From assembly GCA_029961685.1 (NCBI GenBank), contig JARWKL010000004.1:19404348-19468347 (forward strand): a stretch of 64,000 bases of DNA, given 5' to 3'. This DNA is from Aristolochia californica. Its lineage: Eukaryota; Streptophyta; Magnoliopsida; Piperales; Aristolochiaceae. Both the position numbers and the translations under genes were made by a program. Shown here piece after piece: positions 33,926-46,220 of this stretch (positions within the stretch are counted from its first letter, which is position 1; the number at the start of each line of letters is the position of its first letter). The notes under the pieces were generated by a model. The model saw only the letters and a list, made by a program, of their open reading frames with translations. It was not told where the DNA came from and did not search any database.

Positions 33926-36900
33926 TATTTTTACATGAAATACATTTCCAATGTTTCCTAAAAAAGGTACTAACATGGCGTTATAGTTGTAGACAGTAAT
34001 TTGTTTCAACTAAAATTGCCTTACCACAAAATTTTCTTGCAAAGAATTTTCAGCTAGAAAAGTGTTTCTAGGAAACATGAGGCATTAATGATCCCAAGAG
34101 AAGCATTTTTACTAGAAATATTTTTCCAAAATTTCCTAAAAAAAATGCACTAACAAGTTGTTATAGTTGTATAAAGTAATATGTTTCAGCAAAAATTGCA
34201 TCACCACAAAATTTTCCTAATAAGAGTTTTCAACTTGAAAAGTGTTTCCACCAAAGACAAGGCATTAATGTTCCCTGGAGACATATTTTTACTACAAATA
34301 TTTTTCCATGGTTTTCCTGGAAAAAATGCACTAACAAAGCCTTATAGTTGTAGAAAGAAATTTGTTGCAAGAACACGACCTTATAGTTGTAGAATGTAAT
34401 TTGCTTCAACAAAATTTGCCTTACAAATTTTTTTTTCCTAGAAAACATTTACACCTTGAAAAGTGGTTCCAAGAAACATGAGGCACTAATGGGTCCCTGG
34501 AGATGTGTTTTTTTGGAAATACATTTCCAATGTTTCCTAAAAAAAGGCTTTAAGAAGGAGTTATAGTTGTTGAAAGTAATTTATTTTAACAAATATTGCC
34601 TTACCACCAAATTTTCCTGATATGAATTTTCAACAAGAAAAATGTTTCTAGGAAACATGAGGCAATAATGGTCTCTGGAGATACATTTTTACTAAAAATA
34701 TTTAGCTAACATTTCCCAAAAAAAAAAAAAAATGTACCAACAAGGCCTCTATTGGTTTCAGCAAATATTGCCTTACTACAAAGTTTTCCTGGTAAGAATT
34801 TTCTGAAAGAAAAATGTTTCCTGGAAACATGAGGCACTAATGGTTCCTAAAGATGTATTTTTACTAGGAATAAATTTCGAAAGTTTTTAAAAATGCACTA
34901 ACAAGGCCTTCTAGTTGTAGAAAGAAATTTGTTATACAAAAAATTGCAACATTAAAAAAAAAATCTTCCTAAGAAATTTTTATCTTGAAAGTTGTTTCTA
35001 GGAAACATGAGGAACTAATGATCCCTATAGATGTGTATTTACTAGAAATACTTTTCCAACGTTTCCAGAAAACTGTACTAGCAAGGTCTTATAGTTGTAG
35101 ATAGTGATTATTTTAGCAAAAATAGCCTTACCACAATTTTTCGAGTAACATTTTTAATCTTGAAAAGTGTTTTCGGTAAACTTGCGGCACAAATGGTCTT
35201 TAGATACATATTTTTGAAAGAAATATATTACCAGTATTTTCGAAAAAAAAATGCACTAACAAGATCATATAGTTGAGGAAAGTAATATGTTTGAGCAAAA
35301 ATGCCTTACCACCAATTTTTTTGGAAAAATATTTCAATGAGAAAAGTGTTTCCAGGAAACAAGAGGCACTAATGGTCCCTAGAGACGTATTTTTACTTCA
35401 AATGCTTTTCCAATGGTTCCTGAAATATTGCACTAATAAGGACTTATAGTAGCAGAATGTAATTTGTTTTAGCAAAAATAGCCTCTCCACAAATTTTTTT
35501 TGGTAAGAATTTTCTACGAGAAAAGTGTTTCTTAGAAACATGAGGCACTAATGGTCCCTGGAGACATATTTTTACTAGAAAAACTTTTTCAATGGTTCCT
35601 GAAATATTGTAGTAACTAAGACTTAAGAGTAGTAGAATGTAACTTCTTTCACCCAAAATTGCCTCTTCAAAAAAATATCTTGGTAATATTTTTTTGCTTG
35701 AAAAATGTTTCCTAGAAACAAGAGGCACTAATAGTCTCTATAGACTAATTTTTAGTAGAAATACTTTTCCAACATTTCAGAAAAGAATGCATTAGCAAAG
35801 CCAAATAGTTGTAGAAAGTAATTTGATTCAGCAAAAATATCTTAACACAAAATTTTTGTGGGATGAAATTTTCAGCTTGAAAAGTGTTTCCAAAAAACAT
35901 GGGAAACTAATGGACCTTGGAGATGTATTTTTACTATAAATAAATTTCCAATATTTCCTAAAAATGCAGTAACAAGGCTTTATAGTTGTAAAAAGTTATT
36001 TGATTCAGCAAAAAATGTCTCACCATAAAAAATTTCTAGTAAGCATTTTTTTCTTGAAAAGAGTTTCCCAACAACTTGAGACACTAATGGTCCCTGAAGC
36101 TGTATTTTTACTAGAAATACTTTTGCAACATTTCCTTTAAAAAAGGCAATAAAAAGGCCTTATAGTTGTAGCAAGTAAATGTTTCAGCAAAAATTGCCAC
36201 ACCATAAAATTTTCCTCGTAAGAATTTTCAACTAGAAAGATGTTTCCAGGAAACATGAGGCACTAATAGTCCCTGGAGATGTATTTTCACTATAAATACT
36301 TTTCCAATGTCTCCTAAAAAATGCAGTAACATGGCCATTTAGTTGTAGAATGTATTTTGTTTCTGCAAAATATAGTTCTCCACAAAATTGTCCTTGTAAG
36401 AATTTTCAGCTAGAAAAGTGTTCCAAGAAACATGAAGCACTAATGGTCTTTGGATATGCATTATTACTAGAAACACTTTTCTAACGTTTGTTGGAAAAAA
36501 AAGAACTAACAAAGGCCTCATAGTTGAAGAAAGTAATTTGTTTCTACAAATATTGTCATGCCACAAAATTTTCCAGGTAAAAATTTTCAGTTCGAAAAGT
36601 GTTTCCATGAAATATGAGGTCTATGGGTCCCTGGAGACATATTTTTACAAGAAAAACATTTCCATATTTTCCTGGTAAAATGCACAAACAAGGCCTTAAG
36701 GTCATAGAAAGTAATTTGTTTCAGGAAAAAAAAAATTTCCACAATTATTTCTTGGTAAGAATTTACAGCTAGAAAAGTGTCTAGGAAACATGAGGCACTA
36801 ATGGTCCATGGAGACGTATTTTTTCAAGAAATTCTTTGACAATGTTTCTTGAAAAATGGAACTAATAGTCCCTATAGAAATATTTTTACTAGAAATACTT

Positions 36901-39146
36901 TTCTAATATTTCCCTAAGAAATATACTAACAAGGTCTTATAGTTGTAAGAAGTAATTTGTTTCATCAAAAATTGCCTAACCACAAAATTTTCCTGGTAAG
37001 AATTTTCAGCTTGAAAAGTGTTTCCTCAAAACATGACGCACTAATGGTCTTTGGAGACGTATTTTTACTACAAATAGTTTTCCAACATTTCTTGAAAAAT
37101 GCACTAACAAGATGTTATAGATGTAGAAAGTAATTTTGTTTTAGAAAAAAAGCCTTGCCACAAATTTTTCCTGATAAGAATTTTCAAGTAAAAAAGTGTT
37201 TCCAGGAAACATGTGGCACTAATGGTCCAAGAAAATGATTTTTTAATGGAAATTTTTTTCCAATTTTTCCTAAAAAAATGCATTTTCAAAGCCTAATAGA
37301 CGCAGAAAGTACGTTGTTTCAGAAAAAAATGCCTCACCACAAAATCTTTAAAAGAATTTTGAGCTAGATAAGTGTTTCCATGAAACATTGGGGACTAATG
37401 GTCCCTAGAGACACATTTTTACAAGAAATATTTTTCCAAATTTTCCTTAAAATATGCCCTAACTAGGCCTTATATTATTAAAAAGTAATTTGTTTCAACA
37501 AAAAATGCCTTACTAAAAAAATATCTTTGTAGGAATTTTTAGCTAGAAAAGTATTTCCAAGAAACATGTGGCACTAATGGTCTCTAAAGATGTATTTTGA
37601 CCAGAAATACTTTTCCAACGTTTCCTAAAAAACTGCACTAACAAGGCCTTATAGTTATAAAAATTTATTTCATTCACCAAAAATTGCCTTACGACAAAAA
37701 TTTCTTATTGGGAATTTTTAACAAGAAAAGTGTTTTAGGTAACAAGAAGCACTAATGGTCCTTGTAGTTATATTTTTACAAGAAATATATTGCCAACTTT
37801 TTTTGAAATTGTTTACTAAAAAAACCTTATAGTTGTTGAAAGAAATTTGTTTAAGCAAAAAATGCATTACCACTAAATTTTCCCTGTAAGAATTTTCTGC
37901 TAGAAAAGTGTTTCAAGAAAACATGAGGCAGTAATCATCCCTGGAGACTTATTTTTACTAGAAATACATTTTAAACATTTAGCCAAAAATGCACTAACAA
38001 GGCCTTATAGTTGTAGAATAATTTGTTTTCGCAAAAATTGCCTTACCACAAAATTTTCCTGGTAAGAATTTAAATTTGAATAGTGTTTCAAGGAAACATG
38101 ATGCACTAATGGTCCCTAAAAATGTATTTTTACAAGAAATAATTTTCCATTATTTCCTGAAAAAATGCACTAACAAGGCCGTGTACTGTTGTAAAAAGTA
38201 ATTTGTTTAACCAAAAATTTCTTTACCACAAAATTTTCCTAGAAAGAATTTTCAGCGAGAAAAGTGTTTCTAGGAAACAAGAGGCACTAATGGTCACTTG
38301 AGATGTATTTTTACTAGAAGTACTTTTCCAACATTTTTCATAAAAATACACGAACAAGGCCTTATAGTGGTAGAATGTAATTTGGTTCAACAAAAATTAT
38401 TATTCCAAAAAATTTTCTTGGTAATAATTTTCTTCTAGAAAAGTGTTTCTAGGAAACAGGAGGCACTAATGGTCCCTAGAGACGTATTTTTATGACTCCT
38501 GATCGTAGAATGTAATTTGTTTCAGCAAAAATTGTCGGAACACAATTTTCCAGCTAAAAAAATTTCGTTAGAAAAATGTTTCCAAGAAACATGAGGCATT
38601 AATGATCTCAATTGATGTATTTTTAGTAGAAATATTTTTCCAATGTTTCCTCAAATGCACAAATAAGGCCTTATAGTTGTAGAAAGCAATTTGGTTCAAC
38701 AAAAAATGCCTGACCATAAAATTTACCTGGAATGAATTTTTAGAACGAAAAGTGTTCAGAGGAAACATGAGGCACTAATCGTCCCTAGGGATGTATTTTA
38801 CATGAAAAATATTTCCAACATTTTCTGAAATTTTTTTATAAAACGGCATCATTGTTTTAGAAAATAATTTGTTTAAAAAATTGTCTTACCACAAAATTTT
38901 CTTGGTAAAAGAATGTTCAACTAGAAAAGTGTTTCCAGGAAACATGAAGCACTAATGGTCCCTAAAGACATATTCCTACAAGAACTATTTTGCCAATGAT
39001 TTCAAAAAAAGCAACTAACAAGGCATTATAGTTTTAGAAAGTAATTTATTTTATCAAAAATTGCTTGACCACAAAATTTTTGAGGTAAGAATTTTCAACT
39101 AGAAAAGCGCTCCCCAGAACAATGAAGTACTAATGATCCTTAAATT
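33926..39146. repeat. Satellite B array, block 3
   Basis: About 29 units of ~178 bp. The ACATGAGGCACTAATGG landmark recurs, for example, near 34648, 34826, 35358, 35537 and 35717. Units are diverged and there is one homopolymer A tract at 34719-34731. No gene is supported. Confidence 0.93.
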
Positions 39147-39824
39147 ACCACAACATATAGAATAAAATACCTCTTTCTTGTAATTCTTCTTCTAATTCTT
39201 TCCCTCAAACTAGGAGGTAATGGCAGTGATCCCAATTTGAAAAAAATAACATAGATGTAGTAATAAGGTCCTCCATCACGGTGTCCCAAATTGGGCACCG
39301 ACTCTCAAAGGTAGAAATCGGTGATACATGAGTAATGCCTATCATTCACAAGATGGTGATAAAAGACCCATGGATACATATAAAAGGTCTCAATGGACTT
39401 AAAGGTAAACCAACCAAAGCAACACATAAGGGGTTGGCTCAAAGGGGTATGTGAAAGTCAAATAAAGGATGGTAGGAAACAGGATGCCTAATAACCAATG
39501 GATAATGGGTAAAGAGGAAGATAAGATGTTGATGCCACCATGTGTTTTATTTTTCTAAAAAATTCAAATTCTGTAGCAGATGAACCAATACTGACAACAG
39601 TTAGCAAATAATGAACTGAAGGCAAGCAACTGAGAAATTCTTCTTCAAAAATAATGTCTCAATCAAAGAGACACAATAGCAATAGTGGTAATGGGCCAAT
39701 GCCCAAATAACATGTACCAAATATGCAATTGTATAATAGCGGATAGCTGGTAAATAATGGAAGTCCATTAGAGTAATAAGGATACATGAAATCATTTGAT
39801 GTGAGTATCTGCAACAAATAATAT
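39147..39824 (-). mobile_element. Family X-related element, left piece
   Basis: Matches the interior of the element at 30116-31954 (AGGAGGTAATGGCAGTGATC) and, inverted, the segment at 62700-63380 (the words around AAGAGACACAATAGC). The 3' LTR side is missing at the satellite border. The piece is split from 46221-48125 by the copia insertion. Confidence 0.75.
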
Positions 39825-40268
39825 TGTTACAAGGTGGGAGCCACCATGATCACAGGAGTAGGTGGGACCGACCAAGATCACGTGAAGTGGCATGATGAGT
39901 CATCACACTAGCTGGAATCCTTCTCACATGAGTTGAAATATTTGGCAATCTTTCTTGATTAATGTAATTGATTTATCTTCCCTTGATTTGTGTAGATTTG
40001 GATAATCATGATTGATGTTATTATGGATATTAGGGATCCTATCTTATCTATTTATATGTAATTGAAATAGTATAAATAGGGGTCTTGGTTGGAGGGTTCA
40101 ATCCTCTCCACTTCTCAACTCATAAAGAATCTCATTCTATCCTAAACTATTTTTCTCTCTTTTCTCTTCTCTCCTCTCTACCCAAGCTCTTTCTCTCTCG
40201 CTTTGTTTTTTTTCTTCTCCCTCTCTCATCTTGAGCGAGGTTTCCATCATGGGGTCCTAAATTCAACA
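39825..40268 (+). repeat. Copia 5' LTR
   Basis: 444 bp, TGTTACAAGGTGGG to AATTCAACA. A TATAAATAGG TATA box lies near 40071, and a pyrimidine-rich leader follows. Confidence 0.9.
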
Positions 40269-40275
40269 TGGTATC
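40269..40275 (+). promoter_or_regulatory. Copia primer site, left half (split)
   Basis: TGGTATC, interrupted by a solo LTR. The right half AGAGCATC continues at 40888 after the duplicated bases GTATT (40883-40887). Confidence 0.8.
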
Positions 40276-40882
40276 TGTTATAATGTGGGACCCACCATGG
40301 TGCACGAGATGGTGGGACCCACCATGAGGACGTGGGATGCCAAAAGGAATCTTCACCCATGCTAGAACGAGTTAAGAAGATAAGAAGCACAAGCTAAAAG
40401 TAGTTAGAAGACCTGAAGATCAAGTGGGACCCACAAAGATACCATGAGCTGGTAATCTTATCAATATGAGCTGGAAGATCATGTGGGACCCACAAGGGTT
40501 AAGGCCACGAGCTAGCCTCCTCCCTTATGTCCACGTTATTGAAGAAGATTTATAGTTTAACTTATATAAGACTTCTAGTAGATTGTGTTATCTTTTCATG
40601 ATTGACTTATCTTAGAGAGTTAGGGATGAAATGTAATTAGGAGATTGAAAGGTTAATTGTATAAGGACTCTATCACTTCCTCTAAAATAAATAGAGGTGT
40701 TGTAATTCAGAATTAATCAAGTCACACAACTCCTTCTTGAGTAAATCTCTCTCTCTTGCTTGGTGCACACCTCTCTTTTTCCACTTCTCTTCTCTGTACC
40801 CAAGAGCTTTTCTCCCCTTTTCTTTTTTTTATTTCTCTCTTATCTTGCTCAGAATATTGGAATATGGATCCTAAATTCAACA
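40276..40882 (+). mobile_element. Solo LTR inserted into the copia primer site
   Basis: 607 bp, TGTTATAATGTGGG to AATTCAACA. It is flanked by GTATC (40271-40275) and GTATT (40883-40887), a 5-bp target duplication with one change. It shares end sequences with the host copia LTR, so it is a related family. No internal region or second LTR, hence a solo LTR. Confidence 0.85.
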
Positions 40883-41907
40883 GTATTAGAGCATCAAATT
40901 TAGGATCCCCACATCAAAAGAATTCTCTAAGAAGTTATGATCAAAGCTACTCGTAGAAGCTCTTTGTGAAGCAAGATTAATGCTTGTGAGATAAGTTTTT
41001 TATTATTTTTATTATTACTTCAAGTTCTTTGTTTTTGGATATTTAGAAGAAGTTTAAGAGATGATTTTATTTCTGTGTTCATCTTATGAAAATATTGAGA
41101 TTTAGGCATCTCGGATTAGAAGAAGTTTACCATGGCGGTTTTGTCGGATTGCAAGTTTTTGGCTGAAATTCGGTTTATGTTGAGATTTTCTAAATAAAAG
41201 TTAGAATTTTTTTGGAAAAATATTTTCCTAATGAAGAAAATTATCTTCAGCCTATTATGAGTGGTTTTTTATCCACTAGATTTCAGAAATCTAATTACAT
41301 ACCTTCCATGCTAAGCTTCTCCATTAACCGAGTTTGAAAAACTCTACTTGGTTTTGTGATATTTTGGAGAATTTTTTGAGAACCAAGAGTTGGTTGATTG
41401 TTCTTGGAAAATCAAGAATAGAATATTCTGTTTTAAATAAAAATAATCAAGCACAAATTAAGAAAGGAAGTGGTCCTTTGAAAGTTTGGTAGACTCAATC
41501 CATGAAGAAAGGTTTATGTTTTTGAAGATCTCACAATATCTTCTTGATTAGGCCTGATTTTATTTTATTTTTTATCAATTATATATTCCATAATTCATGA
41601 GGAACTGAATATATATACTGGTTTATCTCAAGCTGGAGTCAAATATATTTTTGGAATGATCTTGGAAAGATCTAATTCGGAATTGCTACCTTACCTTACT
41701 TGATGTCATGCTTATTGATTAATTTTTGCTATTCTCTACAAGGAAGACTAGAGAATTAATTATAGAAAATTTTGGCCAGAAAATTGACTGGCCCAAGAGG
41801 GTTCCCTCTTTGTCTAAAGACTTGATAAAGCTTGGGATCTCCTCCTTTCTACCCGAGCTAGCCTAGGCTGCACTTGAATCTCCAAGCTTACTTAGGCTAC
41901 TTCAAAT
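40883..41907 (+). other. Copia untranslated leader and decayed gag start
   Basis: About 1 kb after the primer site without a supported frame. AT-rich; the Gag N-terminus may be degraded within it. Confidence 0.5.
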
Positions 41908-42800
41908 TTGAGTATATTATTACCCTTGGATGGCCTCTTATGTCTGACAAATACATGGGGTGGCAAGAATGATATTCTTAAGATTACTACCATACCCTTG
42001 CAAGGGATATCAAATTTCTTGTGCTGGTCCACATCGGTTCGACGGTTCTTTATAACAAGGGACCTACTTCGTCACCTCACTATACTTGGGCTACCCATTG
42101 ATGAAGAAGATGTTGCTTACGCTAAGTGGTTAAAAAATGACACTTTGGTAATTAGTTGGCTAATCAAAAACTTGGAAGAACCTGTCTCCAACAATGATAT
42201 TCATTTTGACACCACCAAACAAATTTTGGAGACATGTGCTAAGTTGTACTCTAGCTCTGACAACTTACACATGCCATATGATATTCTCCAAAGAATGTTC
42301 AACACTATACAAGGAGAAAATATACATGAGTATTTGGCTCATTTTAGAGGCCTTGTTCAAGAATGGAAGCTAGCTAAGCCTACCTCCACCAATGTCTTTG
42401 TCCAAGACAAGTAGATGGAAGCCTTAGCCACTACCATTTCCCTAGCAAACATTAAGCCATATCTCAAAGTTGAGAAAAGTCAACCCAACACCTCTGCTAT
42501 TCCCACCTTTGATGATTTATGTACCACATTACTCTGCATTCCAGACTCTTCTTCTCTTTATCCTACTAAAGTATCATCCACTTTGTACTCCGAGCATAGG
42601 GGAACATCAACCAACCACAACCGAGGCCGTGGAAGAAAATTATAGAGGAGGATGAGGAAGAGGTGGAAGGAATGGTTTTGTCAGAATAGACGGAAGGGAA
42701 TGCACCCATTGTGAGAAAGATGGTCACACTATAGATCAGTGTTTTAAAATCCATGGAAAATCGGATTGGGTTAAGGCTAATCAAGCCTCAATAAGTCATA
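41908..42800 (+). pseudogene. gag: Copia gag
   Basis: The first 168 codons hold a Gag domain of the UBN2/retrotran_gag type (WLKNDTLVISWLIKNLEEPV, then MFNTIQGENIHEYLAHFRGL). A TAG at 42412-42414 and a frameshift follow. A perfect CCHC zinc knuckle, CTHCEKDGHTIDQC, lies near 42700-42741 in another frame. It packages element RNA in functional relatives. Confidence 0.85.
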
Positions 42801-42979
42801 CAAAGGATGACCATTTACCATAGCTGAGGCTCCGAAACTAAAGTTCTGAGGAAAGGATCCACATCTGTTACACTATCAATTCCGCTTATATATATTATTT
42901 TTGTTCCTAATTTTTCCTTGAATCTTTTATCTGTTAGTCAGCTAACATAAAATTTTAATTCCTCAATTACCATCTCACC

Positions 42980-43720
42980 CGCTTCCTGTGTTTTTTAGAA
43001 TCTTACAATAAAGCAAGTGATTGGAGGAGGCCATGAACAAGGGGGACTCTACCACCTGGACGTGCCTCAAATAAATGCCATCTCAACCAAGGAAATTGAG
43101 ACAATTCTATGGCACAATCAGTTGGGACATCCATCCACACAATCTCTTCATCTTTTTTTCCTACCTTTAAGGATATGTCAAATTTAAATTGTGAAGTGTG
43201 TCAACTAAGCAAACATCAGAGGACCACATACTCACCTTGTCTATAACTTAAAAGTATTTCTCCTTTTTCGTTGATCCACACAGATGTATGGGGACACTTG
43301 AACATCTCAAACATTTCCTAAGTCAAGTATTTTATTACATTTATTGACAATTTTACTCGTACCACATGGCTATTTCTTTTTAAAGAGCGATCTAAAATAC
43401 CCTCAATTTTTAATCCCTTTCATGCTATGGTTGTCACTCAATTTGGTAAAAGAATCAAAGTACTTAGGTCTGATAATGCCAAACTTTCAAAGATCTTGAC
43501 TATTTTTGTAAAGAGAATGACATTATCCATCAAGCATCTTGTGTCTACACCTCCCAACCGAATGGTGTACCAGAACGGAAGAACCGTCACCTTCTTGAGG
43601 TAGCTCACAACTTATTGTATACCATGAAAGTCCCATACTTTTATTGGCCCCATGCCATCCTTACTACATGATTTCTTATAAATAGGCTCCCTCTTCCATT
43701 CTTGGTCATAAATCCCCATA
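42980..43720 (+). pseudogene. Copia GAG-pre-integrase and integrase (broken)
   Basis: GGLYHLDVPQ and ILWHNQLGHPSTQSL mark the GAG-pre-integrase domain (43050-43150). Integrase core traces follow in three frames: HTDVWGH-like at 43279, SDNA at 43471 in place of SDNG, and a region near 43560 equivalent to QNGVPERKNRH. Many stops. Confidence 0.75.
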
Positions 43721-44280
43721 TTCCTTATTGTTTCCACATGGTAATCCCTTTTCACTTCCCTCAAAAGTCTTCGGTTGTACATGCTTTGTTCATATTAACT
43801 CTCCAAAACATAGTAAACCTGATCCAAAATTTGTCAAGTGTATCTTCTTAGGATACTCTCGCATGCAAAAGGGTAATATTTGCTACAATCCCACTCTCTA
43901 AAGGTTACTTTTGTCTATGGATGTAAATTTTTTTGAAGACTCTTTATACTACTATGACAATGCTCCTCCAGGTCTCTCTTCTATACTAGCTTCTCCTCGA
44001 CCGGTTGTGCTCCGTGCTATGAAAATTGTTGAACTACCTGAAGAGCTGGTTTACACCACTCCTGTAGAGTTTGTGGATCCCATCAAGTTAAGTCCATATT
44101 CTCCTGATCCTTTTGGACCACAATATGATACTCGACCTATTGCCTTAAGAAAAGAACCTAGAACTTGCACTAGGCCCTCTACTTCTCACCACATATCCAA
44201 TTTTTTGTCTCACCATCGTTTATCCTCTTAATGTTGTCAAATTTTTACATCTATCTCCTTCATCTCAGTCCCACGGTCCT
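43721..44280 (+). pseudogene. Copia integrase-RT linker
   Basis: Includes an open frame of 106 codons (43911-44231) of Pro/Ser-rich linker type, as found between integrase and RT in copia polyproteins. No catalytic motif. Confidence 0.55.
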
Positions 44281-45300
44281 ATCAGAAGGCTCTGAAACAT
44301 AAAGGATGGAAGACAATGGATGAAGAAATGCAGGCACTCTATGAGAATCAGACATGGGCTCTAACTCCTCTTCCATTAGATTAAAAACCTATCAGCACAA
44401 TCCAGATGGATCAGTTGCTCGCCTTAAGGTCTACTTAATTGCTAAAGGCTATACGTAGTATTATGGGATCGGTTATGAGGAAACATTCTCTCTGGTGGCC
44501 AAATTGAACTTGGTACAAATTTTATTATCGCCTGCTACTAATTCTTCTTGGCCGGTTTATCAACTAGATGTGAAAAAATCTTTTCTCAATGGGGATATAA
44601 AGGAAGAAATTTATATGCAACAACCACTTGGATTTGTGGTTGAGGGGGAGTTGGTATGTCGATTGAATAAATCCCTTTATGGTCTAGAATAGTCTCCTCG
44701 TGCATGGTTTGATAAATTTAGCCAACCATTTATACGGGCCGAATTTCACAGATATTTTATAGATCACTTTGTATTTCTTAAAGACACACCTAAAGGCAAA
44801 GTGATTTTGAACTGTATATGTTGATGATATTGTCTTAACCGGTAGTGATCCTGAGGGCATTCAAGAAACCAAGGAAAAGATATATGAAGAATTCAAGACT
44901 AAAAATCTTGGACTACTTAAGTACTTTCTGGGCATTGAAGTACTACAGTCCAAACATGGGATTATACTATCTCCAAGGAAGTATGTCCTTGATCTACTGG
45001 AGGAGACATGCGTGATGGGGTGTGGACCAGTAGAAACCCCCATGGATTCCAATTAAAAATTATCTATAGGCACTGGAGAAGATGTGGATATCAGAAAATA
45101 TCAAAGACTTGTGGGGAAACTCATTTAACTTTGTGTAACAAGGCTGGATATATCATATGTAATAAGTTTGGTGAGTCAATACTTGCACAAAACACAACTT
45201 ACTCACTAGAAAGCACTAGAAAGAATATTACGATATTTGGAAGGATTTTAGGGAAGAGGGCTTCTCTATAAGAACCATGGTCACTTCAACATAGAAGGGT
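44281..45300 (+). pseudogene. Copia reverse transcriptase (broken)
   Basis: RT motifs in order: VYQLDVKKSFLNGDIKEEIY and LNKSLYGLE in frame 44495-44692, then a TAG. The catalytic YVDDIVLTGSD lies near 44817-44848 in another frame, followed by LKYFLGIEV. The order and the YVDD box are diagnostic of Ty1/copia RT. Confidence 0.88.
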
Positions 45301-45767
45301 TCTCATATGCAGGCTGGGTCAGATTTTGGATGATAGAAAATCTTCTTTGGGATATTGTACAGTGGTTGGAGGGAACTTGGTTACATGGAGAAGCAAGAAG
45401 CAAAATGTAGTTGCAATGTCTAGTGCAAAAGCAGAATACAGGGCTATGGCACACACAGTTAGTGAGCTTTTATGGATCTGATCCCTTCTCACTGAACTGT
45501 GATTCTATAAAGAAGACCCTATGGATCTACATTGCGATAATCAGATGGCAACACATATCACCCTCAAATCCAGTCTTCCATGTGAGAACAAAGCACATTG
45601 AGGTAGAATGTCATTTCATACGAGAGAAATTCCAAGCCGGCATATTATCTATCAAACATATCTCCTCACAAGGGCAAGTTGTAGACAATCTCACCAAACT
45701 ATCACTCATAAGATCTTGTCCACCATCTACAACAAGCTGGGCATTTACGATATTTTCTCACCCCCAG
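45300..45767 (+). pseudogene. Copia RNase H (broken)
   Basis: The end is clear: RTKHIEVECHFIREKFQAGI and the VDNLTKLS region in frame 45411-45890. The first part (GYCTVVGG-like, 45350) is frameshifted. Ends at the polypurine tract. Confidence 0.8.
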
Positions 45768-45779
45768 CTTGAGGGGGAG
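45768..45779 (+). promoter_or_regulatory. Copia polypurine tract
   Basis: CTTGAGGGGGAG immediately before the 3' LTR. Confidence 0.88.
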
Positions 45780-46108
45780 TGTTACAAAGGTGGGACCCAC
45801 CATGATCACGTGAGGTGGCATGATGAGTCATCACACGAGCTGAAATCCTTATCACATGAGTTGGAAGATTTGGCAATCTTCCTTGATTAATGTAATCGAT
45901 TTATCTTCCCTTGATTTGTGTAGATTTAGATAATCATGATTGATGTAATTAGGGATATTTGGAATCCTATCTTATCTCTTAATATGTCATTGAAATAGTA
46001 TAAATAGGTGTCTTGATTGAAGGGTTCAATCAAGCTCTCCACTTCTCAACTCATGAGGAATTTCTCTCAAGCCTCTATTTCTCTCTTTTCTCTTCTCTCC
46101 TCTCTATT

Positions 46109-46158
<50 letters not shown>

Positions 46159-46220
46159 TCTTTTTCTTCTACCTCTATCATCTTGCTCGAGGTTTCAATC
46201 ATGGGGTCCTAAATTCAACC
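45780..46220 (+). repeat. Copia 3' LTR
   Basis: 441 bp, TGTTACAAAGG to AATTCAACC, collinear with 39825-40268. Contains a (CT)n microsatellite at 46112-46154. Confidence 0.9.
46112..46154. repeat. (CT)n microsatellite
   Basis: About 21 CT units in the LTR's pyrimidine leader. The reading frames over it are spurious. Confidence 0.9.

Larger units (their letters stand above)
39825..46220 (+). mobile_element. Copia element, near full length, decayed
   Basis: 5' LTR, primer site hit by a solo LTR, gag, integrase, RT, RNase H, polypurine tract and 3' LTR. Likely target duplication AATAT (39820-39824) and AACAT (46221-46225). The element sits inside a family X-related element. Stops and frameshifts are frequent, and a recognisable protease is missing between gag and integrase. 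Confidence 0.88.
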
